This document shows, in pieces, positions 16,648 to 26,926 of a DNA stretch of 34,661 nucleotides. Both the position numbers and the translations under genes were made by a program. Source of the stretch: Tannerellaceae bacterium. GTDB lineage: Bacteria; Bacteroidota; Bacteroidia; Bacteroidales; Tannerellaceae. Below the pieces are notes generated by a model that worked only from the letters and a program-made list of their open reading frames with translations, had not been told where the DNA came from and searched no databases. The stretch lies in NCBI GenBank assembly GCA_031280435.1, contig JAITGS010000115.1, positions 1 to 34,661 on the forward strand, written 5' to 3'. The stretch's first letter is position 1. Each line of letters opens with the position of its first letter.

Positions 16648-19119
16648 ATGAACATTTCTTACAATTGGCTTAAACATTATATTGATATTGAAGTAACCCC
16701 TGACAATTTGGCGGAAATCCTGACTTCCATAGGCCTCGAAACGAAAGGCGCCGAGGAAGTTCAACTTGTTAAAGGAGGCCTCAAAGGCCTGATAACCGGT
16801 CGTGTAATTACTTGCGAGAAGCATCCGAACTCGGATCATCTTCACATAACAACAGTGGACATAAATGCTGGCGGCGAGCCTTTGCAAATAGTTTGCGGAG
16901 CGCCCAATGTGGCTGCTGGTCAGAAGGTTGTTGTGGCGCCGGTGGGTACTGTACTTTATAGTGGTGATGAAGAATTTGTTATCAAAAAGTCTAAAATTCG
17001 CGGGGTTGAGTCCTTCGGAATGATTTGTGCTGAAGACGAAATTGGGATTAGTGATAAGCACGACGGGATAATTGTTCTTCCGGAGGATATTCCTGTTGGT
17101 ATTTCGCCCGCCGAGCACTACGGATTGGAAAGCGATTATGTGCTTGAAGTTGACATTACTCCCAATCGCGTGGATGCCACTTCGCATATTGGGGTTGCTC
17201 GCGACCTGGCAGCCTGGATGCGTCAAAACGACCGAAAAGCCTCGCTAAATCTCCCGCCGCTGGATGATTTTAGCATAGACGATGATGCCGGAGCTATCCG
17301 GGTAGAGGTGGTTGATACGGAGGCTTGTCCGCGCTATTCAGGCCTGACTATCAGAGGAGTTAAGGTGAAGGAAAGCCCTCGCTGGCTCCGGCAGGCTTTG
17401 ATGGTGATAGGACTTAGACCAATTAATAATATTGTAGACATAACTAATTATGTGCTGCACGAAATGGGGCGTCCGCTGCATGCTTTTGATGCCGACAAGG
17501 TGAAAGGCGGGCGCGTAATAGTGGCTCCGGCAGCGGATGGTAGCTGTTTTGTGACCCTCGACGGAGTAGAGCGGAAGCTCTCGGCCCGCGACCTGATGAT
17601 TTGCAATTCTGAGGAGCCGATGTGTATAGGAGGAGTATTTGGCGGACTTGATTCGGGGGTAACTGAGGCGACAACTGATGTTTTTCTGGAATCAGCAAAT
17701 TTTCATCCGGAATGGATTCGCAGCACTGCCCGCCGGCATGGGCTGAACACGGATGCCTCGTTTCGCTTTGAGCGTGGGCTGGATCCTAACGGCACTATTT
17801 ATGCTTTGAAGCGAGCGGCTTTGTTGATAAAAGAGGTGGCCGGAGGACGTATTTGCGGTGATATTCAGGATGTTTACCCTGTGCCGGCGAAGCCTTGGGA
17901 AGTATCGGTGTCATGGGAGAAAATAAATGAAGTAATTGGGAAAAATATTCCTGCGGATACGGTTCGAGATATTCTTGACAGCCTTGAGATTGAGGTTATT
18001 AGAGAGGATGCCGAGGGCCTGTCGCTACGGGTGCCGGTGTATCGCTACGATGTGCGCAGGGATGTGGATGTGATTGAGGAGATTCTGCGAATTTACGGAT
18101 ATAATAATGTGGAAATTGGCGGGCAGGTAAAATTGAGCTTAAGCTCTCCAACTGCTGCAGATGAGGCATATAGGATGCAAAATATAGTATCGGAGCAACT
18201 CTGCGGCGCTGGTTTTCGAGAAATCATGAACAATTCTCTCACGCGCTCCTCTTATTATGATGAGCTGACAACCTGGCCTGTGTCTCATGCAGTTATGCTC
18301 CAAAATCCACTTAGCGCCGAGCTGAATTGTATGCGCCAAACGCTAATTTTCGGAGGGTTGGAGAGTATCCGCAGAAACGAGAAACGTAAACAACGTAATC
18401 TCCGATTCTTTGAATTCGGCAACTGTTATGAGTATAATCCTTCGCGCTCGACGGAGGCCGACGCGCTCTCCGCATACACTGAAGATCGCAGGCTTGGGCT
18501 GTGGATGTGCGGAAATCGGGTGGAAAATCATTGGGCACATCCTGAGGAAGAGGTTTCGGTTTATGAGCTTAAAGCTCACGTCATCAATCTGTTCGCCCGA
18601 CTTGGTATTGACCGCTCGGATATGCAATTTTCAAGCTTCGAGAGCGATATTTTTTCTGCCGGGCTGAAGCTTATGTCTGCCGCGGAGAAGATCGGCGAAC
18701 TTGGAGTTGTAAAAAAATCTCTGCTGAAACAAAGTGATGTTGATGCCGAAGTGTATTACGCCGAACTGCTTTGGACAACGCTAATGAAGCGGATGAAACA
18801 TCACACGGTGGTGTTTGGCGAGCTTCCTAAGTTTCATATGGTGAGGCGCGATATGGCTTTTTTAATAAATAAGCATGTTGCTTTTTCCGAAATCGAGAAA
18901 GTTGCATATGCAAGTGATAGCAAGCGACTTAAAGAGGTGATTCTTTTTGACGTTTATGAGGGGAACAAGCTCCCCGAAGGAAAAAAATCGTATGCTGTGA
19001 GCTTCTATCTGTCTGATCCTGATAAAACTATGACGGACATACAAATCGACGGCATCATGAGCCGGATACAAGCGAATATTGAAAAGGAAACCGGAGCGCA
19101 ATTGCGTTCTGCCGATTGA
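16648..19119 (+). CDS. pheT: Phenylalanyl-tRNA synthetase beta subunit
   Basis: 823 residues, the usual length for Bacteroidota PheT. Together with PheS (not in the window) it charges tRNA-Phe as an alpha2beta2 enzyme. Order: N-terminal MNISYNWLKHYIDIEVTPDN, an EMAP/OB-type tRNA-binding domain (about 44-155, HPNSDHLHITTVDI, IVCGAPNVAAGQKVV), B3/B4 editing domain (DITPNRVDATSHIGVARDLA), B5 domain (VRDILDSLEIEV), catalytic-like core (IYGYNNVE onward) and a C-terminal anticodon-binding FDX-ACB domain (VRRDMAFLINKHVAFSEI). The start was fixed by the conserved N-terminus and the promoter. An imperfect hairpin at about 19127-19176 follows the stop without a U-run. Confidence 0.97.
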   Translation: MNISYNWLKHYIDIEVTPDNLAEILTSIGLETKGAEEVQLVKGGLKGLITGRVITCEKHPNSDHLHITTVDINAGGEPLQIVCGAPNVAAGQKVVVAPVGTVLYSGDEEFVIKKSKIRGVESFGMICAEDEIGISDKHDGIIVLPEDIPVGISPAEHYGLESDYVLEVDITPNRVDATSHIGVARDLAAWMRQNDRKASLNLPPLDDFSIDDDAGAIRVEVVDTEACPRYSGLTIRGVKVKESPRWLRQALMVIGLRPINNIVDITNYVLHEMGRPLHAFDADKVKGGRVIVAPAADGSCFVTLDGVERKLSARDLMICNSEEPMCIGGVFGGLDSGVTEATTDVFLESANFHPEWIRSTARRHGLNTDASFRFERGLDPNGTIYALKRAALLIKEVAGGRICGDIQDVYPVPAKPWEVSVSWEKINEVIGKNIPADTVRDILDSLEIEVIREDAEGLSLRVPVYRYDVRRDVDVIEEILRIYGYNNVEIGGQVKLSLSSPTAADEAYRMQNIVSEQLCGAGFREIMNNSLTRSSYYDELTTWPVSHAVMLQNPLSAELNCMRQTLIFGGLESIRRNEKRKQRNLRFFEFGNCYEYNPSRSTEADALSAYTEDRRLGLWMCGNRVENHWAHPEEEVSVYELKAHVINLFARLGIDRSDMQFSSFESDIFSAGLKLMSAAEKIGELGVVKKSLLKQSDVDAEVYYAELLWTTLMKRMKHHTVVFGELPKFHMVRRDMAFLINKHVAFSEIEKVAYASDSKRLKEVILFDVYEGNKLPEGKKSYAVSFYLSDPDKTMTDIQIDGIMSRIQANIEKETGAQLRSAD

Positions 19120-19249
19120 CGATCGAGGAGGGCAAAAGTCGGAATCAGGATAATCTCAGGCTCGGATTTTGGCCCTTTCGCTCTCAGCAATATCCATAAA
19201 TTTATCATACAATAGTTTTCAACGCTTAAATTTTCAACTTACAAATAAT

Positions 19250-19984
19250 ATGGGACGCGCATTTGAATATCGTAAAGCAAGAAAAATGAAGAGGTGGGGC
19301 AATATGGCAAAGGTTTTCACCAAACTTGGTAAAGAAATCTCCATCGCTGTAAAGTCGGGAGGCTCCGAACCTGAAAGTAATCCCCGACTAAGAGTGTTAA
19401 TTCAACAGGCAAAAAAGGAGAACATGCCTAAGGAAAACGTTGAAAGAGCTATTAAAAAAGCCTCTTCCAAGGATTTTACCGACTACAAGGAAATGAATTA
19501 CGAAGGCTATGCCCCATTCGGAATTGCCATTTTTGTTGAAACAGCTACGGACAATACTACACGAACGGTTGCCAATGTCCGCAGTTATTTTAACAAACAC
19601 GGAGGTTCGCTGGGGACAAGCGGCAGCCTTGAGTTTCTTTTTGACCACAAGTGTGTATTCCACGTTGTAAAAAAAGATGATATATCGCTCGAAGACTTGG
19701 AACTTGAACTTATAGATTATGGTGTAGATGAAATTGAAGAAGATGAGGGCGAAATAATACTCTATGGTGAATTTGCACAAAACTCAGCCATACAAAAGTA
19801 TCTCGAGGAGAACAATTTTGAAATTAACAGCGCTGAATTTGTACGTATTCCGAACGACGTAAAAGACGTCACTCCAGACCAGCGCGAGCAAATCGAAAAG
19901 TTAATAGACAAGCTTGACGATGACGAAGATGTCCAGAACGTATTTCACAATATGCGTGAAAGCCTTATACTTTCAGACGAATAA
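19250..19984 (+). CDS. yebC: YebC/PmpR (TACO1) family protein
   Basis: 244 residues, normal length. The N-terminus MGRAFEYRKARKMKRWGNMA, then FTKLGKEISIAVKSGG, is characteristic of YebC. The family was long described as transcription regulators; members are also linked to relief of ribosome stalling (YebC2, TACO1). NPRLRVLIQQAKKENMPKEN and GSLGTSGSLEFLFDHK are further hallmarks. The start at 19250 is fixed by the conserved N-terminus. A near-consensus -7 box (TAGTTTTC, about 19213-19220) lies upstream. folC follows 9 bp downstream, so the two form an operon. Confidence 0.95.
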   Translation: MGRAFEYRKARKMKRWGNMAKVFTKLGKEISIAVKSGGSEPESNPRLRVLIQQAKKENMPKENVERAIKKASSKDFTDYKEMNYEGYAPFGIAIFVETATDNTTRTVANVRSYFNKHGGSLGTSGSLEFLFDHKCVFHVVKKDDISLEDLELELIDYGVDEIEEDEGEIILYGEFAQNSAIQKYLEENNFEINSAEFVRIPNDVKDVTPDQREQIEKLIDKLDDDEDVQNVFHNMRESLILSDE

Positions 19985-19993
19985 TTGAGATAA

Positions 19994-21334
19994 ATGGCCA
20001 TAACTTATTCCGATACTCTGAACTATTTGTTTGCCTCCACTGCTGTTTTTGAGCGTGATGGCATCGCCGCCTACAAGCCCGGACTTGACAGAATTGACCA
20101 ATTAACCTCAGCTCTCGGCAACCCTCACAATGAATATGAAATCATACATGTGGCGGGAACCAACGGTAAAGGCACTGTTTGTCATACACTTGCAGCCATA
20201 CTTCAGGAATCAGGCCTGCGAACCGGACTGTACACGTCGCCGCATCTTGTTGATTTCAGCGAACGTATCCGCGTGAACGGCAAGAGTCTCCGACAAAAAT
20301 TTGTGGTTGATTTCGTTCGTGCGCATGGTGGTTCCAAGTCGGAAATAGGGCGATACTCTTTCTTTGAGCTAACTACGGCAATGGCATTCGACTATTTCCG
20401 CGAGATGAAAGTTGACGTTGCCGTTGTCGAAACCGGACTTGGAGGAAGATACGATTCCACAAATATAGTTAGGCCCATCCTTAGCATAATCACCAGCATT
20501 TCTCTCGATCATACTGATATTCTGGGTACAACTCTTGAGAAAATCGCTGCTGAAAAGGCCGGCATTATTAAACAGAATGTCCCTGTCGTTATAGGAGGCG
20601 GCTGCAGCAGCTCCATCAACAATATTTTTATAGAAATAGCAGAACAAAAGAACGCTCCTATATTCATCGCCGACCAAATTGGCCATGTGCAATCAGTTAG
20701 CAAATCTTGCGAACACGGTCAAGATACAATTTCATCGGACTTCGGGACATTTAAGCCGGAGCTTAAAGTACATAACGCACGTACAATCCTCACATCTTTA
20801 ACAGTTCTCAAGGACGCATATCCCTCAAAATATTCTGCGATTAACACACAAGCCATAGCCAAAGGATTTGCCAACGTAAGGCGCATCACCGGTCTGCGTG
20901 GGCGCTGGGAGGAAATAAACTTTATGGGACGGCAAATTGTTGTTGACATTGCTCACAATATTGGAGCCTGGAATAGCAACCGCCCTCTTATCGACGAGCT
21001 TGTTAACAAAGCCGTTGGAACCGTGCACATAATTGTTGGCTTTTGTAAGGAAAAAACATTCTCCGAGATTTTCACTTGGCTACCTGAAACTGCTGGGTAT
21101 CACTTCGTCACGGCGAATACTCAACGCGCTATGCCCGCCGGTGAAGTTGCCGAAATAGCCAAGGCTTATGGTCGCATAGGGAAGGTTCATGGCAGTGTCA
21201 TCAAAGGCGTTCTCAATGTAATCAAGAATACAAAATCGGGCGACATAATACTCATTAGCGGAAGCGCTTACGTTGCCGGCGAGGCATTATCGCTGATTGA
21301 CAGTCTAAGAGGCAACGAAGGATTACCTATGTAA
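19994..21334 (+). CDS. folC: Folylpolyglutamate / dihydrofolate synthase
   Basis: 446 residues of the Mur-ligase superfamily. It adds glutamate to dihydropteroate and to folates, using ATP, in the cytoplasm. The P-loop GTNGKGT lies at about 55-61. TSPHLVDFSERIRVNG (folate site), VVETGLGGRYDSTNIV (metal and ATP site), SLDHTDILGTTLEKIAAEKAGI and the C-terminal-domain motif DIAHN are present. The start is 9 bp after yebC, and the MFS gene begins 61 bp after the stop. Confidence 0.95.
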   Translation: MAITYSDTLNYLFASTAVFERDGIAAYKPGLDRIDQLTSALGNPHNEYEIIHVAGTNGKGTVCHTLAAILQESGLRTGLYTSPHLVDFSERIRVNGKSLRQKFVVDFVRAHGGSKSEIGRYSFFELTTAMAFDYFREMKVDVAVVETGLGGRYDSTNIVRPILSIITSISLDHTDILGTTLEKIAAEKAGIIKQNVPVVIGGGCSSSINNIFIEIAEQKNAPIFIADQIGHVQSVSKSCEHGQDTISSDFGTFKPELKVHNARTILTSLTVLKDAYPSKYSAINTQAIAKGFANVRRITGLRGRWEEINFMGRQIVVDIAHNIGAWNSNRPLIDELVNKAVGTVHIIVGFCKEKTFSEIFTWLPETAGYHFVTANTQRAMPAGEVAEIAKAYGRIGKVHGSVIKGVLNVIKNTKSGDIILISGSAYVAGEALSLIDSLRGNEGLPM

Positions 21335-21395
21335 GACGCCACCAAACAAAAATCTCCCACATTATATATATGACAATCACCTAAAATCTAATGTT

Positions 21396-22757
21396 ATGAC
21401 CGAAAAACAATTCAAGCGACTGAGCGAATCAAAAGCAGCACGCTGGACGGCTATGATACTCGTCTCATTCACAATGATGTGCAGCTATTATGTCTATGAC
21501 GTTGTCGCACCACTCGAAGACACGCTCATAAAAACTTTCGGATGGGCAACCGTTGAATACGGGTTCTTCACCAGCTCATATACTTTTTTCAATATTTTCC
21601 TTTTTGCCTTAATCATTGGCGGGATATTTCTCGACAAAATGGGAATCCGCATCACCGGAACAATATGTTGTTTGTTGATGACCGTGGGCGTATTGATAAA
21701 AGTATGGGCTTTCTCCGATTGGTTCGTCGATGACAGCATTATAATGGGATATCACTCTCGAACATGGATTGCCGTCATCGGTTTTGCCATTTTCGGTATG
21801 GGAGCCGAAACGTCCTATGTGGCTTTGAACAAAGTCGTGGCAAAATGGTTTACCGGACACGAACTTGCCCTTGCGATGGGACTGCAGGTAGCTCTTGGAC
21901 GCCTCGGAACAGCTGCAACGCTGGCCATAAGCCTCCCTTTAGCCAACTATTTCGGCTCGGTATCAGCACCAATTTGGCTTGGAGTGATGCTCATCATTAT
22001 CGGGTCGCTCTCCTTTTTTGTATACTGCGCTATGGATCGCCGTGAAGATCGCTCGGTTAGCGCTATTGTCGCCACAGAGCCCGAAGAATCATTTAAACTG
22101 TCTGATAGCAAATCTCTTATGACTAATCGCGGCTTCCTAATCATTGCTGTACTTTGTGTACTTTTTTACTCTGCCGTCTTCCCATTTCTGAAATATGCCA
22201 CCAAGCTGATGATTTACAAATATGGCGTCCCTGAGCATCTTGCAGGCACGATTCCGGCCATGCTACCCTTCGGCGCCATCATTCTTACCCCCATTTTCGG
22301 ACGAATATTCGACGTCGTAGGCCGTGGCGCCACACTCATGTTCATAGGCTCCGTGCTGCTTGCCATCGTACACCTTTTGTTTGCCGCACCCTTCGGCAAC
22401 GTGTGGTGGGTGGCGGTGATTATCATGATCTTACTGGGTATTGCTTTCTCGCTTGTGCCCTCAGCCATGTGGCCCTCCGTAGCCCGGATCATTCCTCACA
22501 AGAGCCTCGGTACGGCCTTCGCTATTATCTTTTATATACAAAATTTGGGGCTTATGCTCGTTCCCATACTCATCGGTTGGATCATAGATCGCTTCGCAAT
22601 TCGCCCGGGCGATTCACCAGCATACGATTACACCATACCTATGCTCACTTTCGCAGTCTTCGGATTTCTTGCAGCATTTTTCGCATGGAGATTGAAAAAA
22701 GTAGACAAACGTGAAGGATACGGCCTTGAGGAACCAAATACTGTGCGCCGAGCATGA
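21396..22757 (+). CDS. MFS transporter (12 TM)
   Basis: 453 residues with twelve hydrophobic helices in two halves joined by a cytoplasmic linker (about 205-245, CAMDRREDRS to SLMTNRG). The MFS loop between helices 2 and 3 appears as GGIFLDKMGIRITG, and its counterpart in the second half as FGRIFDVVGRGATL. The linked gene ispE overlaps by the four bases ATGA, so both are translated together. Substrate cannot be inferred; oxalate/formate-like or nucleoside-like MFS groups are possibilities. A TA-rich run (21358-21373) lies just upstream. Confidence 0.85.
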   Translation: MTEKQFKRLSESKAARWTAMILVSFTMMCSYYVYDVVAPLEDTLIKTFGWATVEYGFFTSSYTFFNIFLFALIIGGIFLDKMGIRITGTICCLLMTVGVLIKVWAFSDWFVDDSIIMGYHSRTWIAVIGFAIFGMGAETSYVALNKVVAKWFTGHELALAMGLQVALGRLGTAATLAISLPLANYFGSVSAPIWLGVMLIIIGSLSFFVYCAMDRREDRSVSAIVATEPEESFKLSDSKSLMTNRGFLIIAVLCVLFYSAVFPFLKYATKLMIYKYGVPEHLAGTIPAMLPFGAIILTPIFGRIFDVVGRGATLMFIGSVLLAIVHLLFAAPFGNVWWVAVIIMILLGIAFSLVPSAMWPSVARIIPHKSLGTAFAIIFYIQNLGLMLVPILIGWIIDRFAIRPGDSPAYDYTIPMLTFAVFGFLAAFFAWRLKKVDKREGYGLEEPNTVRRA

Positions 22758-23563
22758 TTGTCTTTCCCAACGCAAAAATCAATATAGGACTGCACGTAAC
22801 CTCACGGCGCCCTGACGGATTTCATAATATCGAAACCATTTTTTTTCCTATTCCTCTCTGCGATGCCATCGAAGCAACTCCTGCCGACAACTTCAGCTTC
22901 AGCCAATCCGGAATTTTACTCGACAGCTCTCCGGAAAATAACCTTGTCATTAAGGCATTAAGGCAAATTTATCCCGATCGCCTCCCAAACATCGCTCTTA
23001 ATCTCATAAAAGGTATCCCCTTCGGAGCAGGGCTTGGAGGAGGGTCGTCGGATGCGGCTTTTATGCTAAAAATGATCAACGAAGTCCACAAACTTGGTTT
23101 CACAACCGACATTTTAGAGGAAAAAGCTGCAAGGGTAGGGGCAGACTGTCCGTTTTTTATTCGCAATCGCCCGGCTTATGCCAGCGGAACCGGAAATCTC
23201 TTGGAGCCCGTCGCCTTAAGTCTTGCCGGATACCATATCACGCTTGTCAAACCGCCCTTTTGCATATCAACCGCCGAGGCATACGCCGGCATAAGTCCAA
23301 GCCAACCGGCCTGCGACCTTCGCGACGTCGTGCAAAAAGACATAAACGAATGGCGCAATAGCCTCCGCAACGACTTTGAGCCCAGCATAGTTGCCAAATA
23401 TCCACAAATCGCTCGCATCAAACAGATACTCTACGACAAAGGTGCCCTGTATGCCTCAATGTCAGGCTCCGGATCCACCGTATATGGGCTGTTCTCCAAG
23501 GAGATTAATATGCGGGAAATCTTTCCGAATTATCAGGTTTTCAATTTAGAGATAAAGAATTAA
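22754..23563 (+). CDS. ispE: 4-diphosphocytidyl-2-C-methyl-D-erythritol kinase
   Basis: 269 residues of the GHMP kinase superfamily. It phosphorylates CDP-ME in the MEP pathway of isoprenoid synthesis. PNAKINIGLHV contains the catalytic Lys (K8), GAGLGGGSSDAA at 91-102 is the ATP-binding loop, GADCPFF holds the catalytic Asp (D131), and SMSGSGSTVYGLF is the C-terminal GHMP motif. The start codon overlaps the stop of the MFS gene (ATGA). No clear terminator is seen in the 200 bp before array 4. Confidence 0.96.
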   Translation: MIVFPNAKINIGLHVTSRRPDGFHNIETIFFPIPLCDAIEATPADNFSFSQSGILLDSSPENNLVIKALRQIYPDRLPNIALNLIKGIPFGAGLGGGSSDAAFMLKMINEVHKLGFTTDILEEKAARVGADCPFFIRNRPAYASGTGNLLEPVALSLAGYHITLVKPPFCISTAEAYAGISPSQPACDLRDVVQKDINEWRNSLRNDFEPSIVAKYPQIARIKQILYDKGALYASMSGSGSTVYGLFSKEINMREIFPNYQVFNLEIKN

Positions 23564-23770
23564 TCGTCACGCGGCATTTGTTATCAAAAGCTCCTCCTAC
23601 GTAACTTTTCGGTTCAAAATAACATTTCACCATGCTTTTCGAGCTTCTCAAAGGAGCCATAAATTCGGATTTGATGGTTTTCAGTGGTACTTCAAATAAA
23701 ATAGCTCAACATATTGATTTGTATATGATTTTGCATCTAAGGATATGGAAAAAGCTTCCGGTTGGCGATT

Positions 23771-23976
23771 CCCAACATGTTGGAAAGCTCGCGCAAAATT
23801 CGCTGAAGGTTCCCAACATGTTGAAAAGCTCGCGCAGAATCCGCTGAAGGTTTCCAACGTGTTGGAAAGCTTGCGCAGAATCCGCTGAAGGTTCCCAACA
23901 TGTTGAAAAGCTCGCGCAGAATTCGCTGAAGGTTCCCAACATGTTGAAAAGCTTGCGCAGAATCTGCTGAAGGTTT
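23771..23976. repeat. 41-bp tandem array 4, 5 units
   Basis: CCAAC cores at 23772, 23813, 23854, 23895 and 23936 follow an exact 41-bp period. The first unit has the perfect palindrome CCAACATGTTGG; others have a single change (CCAACATGTTGA, CCAACGTGTTGG). The core is followed by a conserved AAAGCTCGCGCAGAATYCGC part. The period is not a multiple of three, which argues against coding. The rest of 23564-24133 shows no gene; a short frame at 23632 lacks support. Confidence 0.95.
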
Positions 23977-24133
23977 CCACAAAGGGGGTTGTAAAGAAAG
24001 CCTGTCGGAATGGTAAAAGACAGCCCTTGTTTCTTCGCCGGATTTATTTTACCGGACAGCACTTCTGTATAGCCGTATAGCATTCAGCATAAAACCTTAG
24101 GTGCTTTTTTAGGAGAATGATGGCAGGTTTTAT

Positions 24134-24163
24134 TTGCTTTATTCTAAGAAATAGATATATTTG
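24134..24163 (+). promoter_or_regulatory. Promoter of the hybrid histidine kinase
   Basis: TTG at 24134-24136, 19 bp, then TATATTTG at 24156-24163; the leader to the ATG at 24236 is about 65 nt. Confidence 0.75.
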
Positions 24164-24235
24164 CCAAATATGCTATTGGAGGTTTCCACGACACTTAAAC
24201 AATTATCATGATGTGACGCATCACAATTCATTAAT

Positions 24236-26716
24236 ATGGAGCAAACAACAAATAAAGAACATGTAAAAAGATGGGTAGTGGCCGGATATACTGCTATTAT
24301 TACCATTATTGCCGTTACAATGGCTTATGTTGCCGGGCTGCTTTGGCGTATGCCTCACGAAGAAGGCCGCTCAAACGAGCCGCTGGCGAAGGCAAAGATC
24401 GTGTCCGGCATAATTTTATCGCTTTATGAATCTGAAACTCGTACTCTTTCATCGGTTGCTTCAGGCGACGTCGAAGGGCTGACTGTTCTATTCAACAAAA
24501 CTCTCGGCAATGTGTCGGAGCAATTGAACGCTCTACGGACTCTCACGCCCGACTCTGCATCGCTTGCCAGAATAAGCGAAATCGAATCGCTGCTTAAACA
24601 AAAGCAGGAAAATATTTACCGCTTGATAAATACAGTTTTGGAACGCGAAAAGCTTATGGCCGTATCCTTCGAAGATGAGTTGAATGAAAAACGTAAAACC
24701 TTCAAAATCCCCGAAGTGTTGATCACGAACGAACGTCAAACTACCGACACGTTCATCGTACAACGCGCTTCGAAAAGCTTCTTCAGGCGCTTGGCCGAGG
24801 CTTTCGTCCCTGTTAAAGTCGATACCGCCATGCGAACTAATACAACCAGCACGCAGCACGTAGATTCGTTGCTCAGGGAATATGATCCTCATCTTGCCAT
24901 TGCAGAGGCTCTCCTTAACCTCCATCATACCATTATCATACGAAAGGAAAACACCAATCGCAAGCTGATGCGCGAATCTGAGGAGCTGCTTAGCAACAAC
25001 CGGATGATTACGGCTCGTATCAATATTTTGCTCAATGATATTAAGGATGAGGAAACGAAAGAAGCTTCGACGCTTGAAGCAGAGCTACACATGTTTGTCG
25101 ACAGAAGCATGAAAGAGCTTGCCATAATTGCCGGAATTGCTCTCATCATAATACTTGTTTTCCTCTTCATAATTCTCGGAGAGATAAGCAAAGCGCGAGA
25201 ACTGCGCCGTCGGCTGGAATTGGCCAGGCAGCAAACTGAGAATCTGTTGCTCAGCCGCGAGAGGCTTATGCTAATGATAAGCCACGACATACGCGCGCCG
25301 CTTTCGTCTATGCTCAGTTCGGTGGAGCTGCTCCGACGGAACGGATTGAGCATCGAACAAGAGAAATGTGTAGAAAACATGGGCATGGCGGCTAAACATA
25401 CTCTGCTGCTTGTAAACGATTTGCTCGATTTTCATCGTCTCGAATCGGGGAAAATGGAAATACAGCTCCAACCGTTTGCCATCTCGGCTCTGATGGAGGA
25501 AATCCACGCGAGATTTAAGCCTCTCAGCGATGCCAAGGGCTTGAGCCTTAATCTTGACATAGCGAATATAACCAACGCGCGCTGCTTCATGGGCGATCCG
25601 ATGCGCATCAGCCAGGCCATCGGAAACCTTATATCTAATGCTATAAAGTTCACGCCGAGCGGTAAGGTCGACCTTCGCGCTGCCATAGAACCTGCTTCCG
25701 AAGCGGGTCGGATTGTGCTGGTCGTTTCGGTCGTCGACGAAGGGCCGGGAATCGCCAAAGCCGAGCAAGAGAAAATCTATCACGAATTTGCCCGCCTCGA
25801 AGGGAGTGAATCCACCGAAGGCTTTGGACTTGGGCTCTCGATTGCGAACCGCCTCGTGGCCCTGATGAACGGCAATATTGTTTTGCAGAGCGAGAAGGGA
25901 GAAGGATGCGATTTCACAGTAAAAATTCCGTTGGAACCGGCTTCTGCAGAGTTGCAACAGACCATCACATCCGATCTGAAAGGTCGCAATCTCAATTGTT
26001 TGGTAATCGACGACGATGTGGTGCAGCTCAAGCATGCCGAATCGCTTCTGAGGCATTTGCACATCAACGTAATTGCCTGCTCCGACTCCAACAAGGCAAT
26101 CAATCTGCTCAGCCTGGCATCGTTCGACCTTATACTTACTGACATGCAAATGCCTGGTCTCGATGGACATGCTCTTCTCCGGAAAATACGCTCGTTGGAG
26201 GTTCCGGAGGTAAAAAACATCAGGATTGTGGCGCTTTCGTCGGGGAATGCTGTGGGCAAAGACGAGTTTATACGCGAAGGATTTGCCGGCTTCCTGAGCA
26301 AACCGCTTACGGCCGAGTTGCTATTGATGCTGCTTCACGAACTTTTTCCGTCTATGCAGGTTGAGACCGGGCCCCGGATTAATCTCGACCTCCAGGCTAT
26401 CATATCTTATGCAAGCAATGAGGAAGAAGTAAAGAGTATACTTAAACTGTTTGCGGAAGAGACCGGTAAAAGTGTCGAGACATTGCGCAAAGCTATGAAG
26501 TCAAACGACCGCATGCTGGCTGCACGAACGGCTCACAAACTGCTTCCGACGCTTACGATGTTAAAAGCCGACGAACTCGTAGGCTTGCTGAGCATCCTCG
26601 AGCAAGAGCCAAAGATGCAGGCAAAAGCCTGGCACGACACTGTCGAGCATTGCATCAAAGGGATCATTTCGGTCATAGACCGTGTAGAAGCGGATGGCGG
26701 CAGCGCCACAATGTAG
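24236..26716 (+). CDS. Hybrid histidine kinase with REC and HPt domains
   Basis: An 826-residue inner-membrane sensor. TM1 at about 14-36, a mostly helical periplasmic sensor region (37-292), TM2 at about 293-312, and a cytoplasmic coiled coil. The HisKA H-box ISHDIRAPLSS carries H350. The ATPase domain has the N-box NLISNAIKFTPSG, G1 box VDEGPGIAKAEQ and G2 box EGFGLGLSIANRL. A receiver domain follows (VIDDD, phospho-acceptor D636 in LTDMQMPGLDG, Lys in FLSKPLT), then an HPt domain (H767 in RTAHKLLP). The order is that of an ArcB/BarA-type phosphorelay. There is no DNA-binding output and no neighbouring regulator, so the final partner lies elsewhere. The gene has its own promoter. Confidence 0.92.
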   Translation: MEQTTNKEHVKRWVVAGYTAIITIIAVTMAYVAGLLWRMPHEEGRSNEPLAKAKIVSGIILSLYESETRTLSSVASGDVEGLTVLFNKTLGNVSEQLNALRTLTPDSASLARISEIESLLKQKQENIYRLINTVLEREKLMAVSFEDELNEKRKTFKIPEVLITNERQTTDTFIVQRASKSFFRRLAEAFVPVKVDTAMRTNTTSTQHVDSLLREYDPHLAIAEALLNLHHTIIIRKENTNRKLMRESEELLSNNRMITARINILLNDIKDEETKEASTLEAELHMFVDRSMKELAIIAGIALIIILVFLFIILGEISKARELRRRLELARQQTENLLLSRERLMLMISHDIRAPLSSMLSSVELLRRNGLSIEQEKCVENMGMAAKHTLLLVNDLLDFHRLESGKMEIQLQPFAISALMEEIHARFKPLSDAKGLSLNLDIANITNARCFMGDPMRISQAIGNLISNAIKFTPSGKVDLRAAIEPASEAGRIVLVVSVVDEGPGIAKAEQEKIYHEFARLEGSESTEGFGLGLSIANRLVALMNGNIVLQSEKGEGCDFTVKIPLEPASAELQQTITSDLKGRNLNCLVIDDDVVQLKHAESLLRHLHINVIACSDSNKAINLLSLASFDLILTDMQMPGLDGHALLRKIRSLEVPEVKNIRIVALSSGNAVGKDEFIREGFAGFLSKPLTAELLLMLLHELFPSMQVETGPRINLDLQAIISYASNEEEVKSILKLFAEETGKSVETLRKAMKSNDRMLAARTAHKLLPTLTMLKADELVGLLSILEQEPKMQAKAWHDTVEHCIKGIISVIDRVEADGGSATM

Positions 26717-26926
26717 AATCTTTCCACACTTCAGGCAGCAAACGGAAAAGGCGCGCATCGCCACATATTGCTGATATTAAAAGATATAGCCCCATAACGG
26801 ATTTATGGCACACTTTGGCACGCTATTCTCTTATAAGTAGGCATGTATTTCTACATTTAACCGTTTGAACAAAAACCTTTATTAGATTAAAAAGCGTCAC
26901 ATGATTTTTAGAATTCGATTATTAAG

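Noticed and set aside
23632-23847. 71-aa plus-strand protein running into array 4
   Set aside because: It ends in array sequence, has no promoter or recognisable motif, and half of it is repeat-derived.
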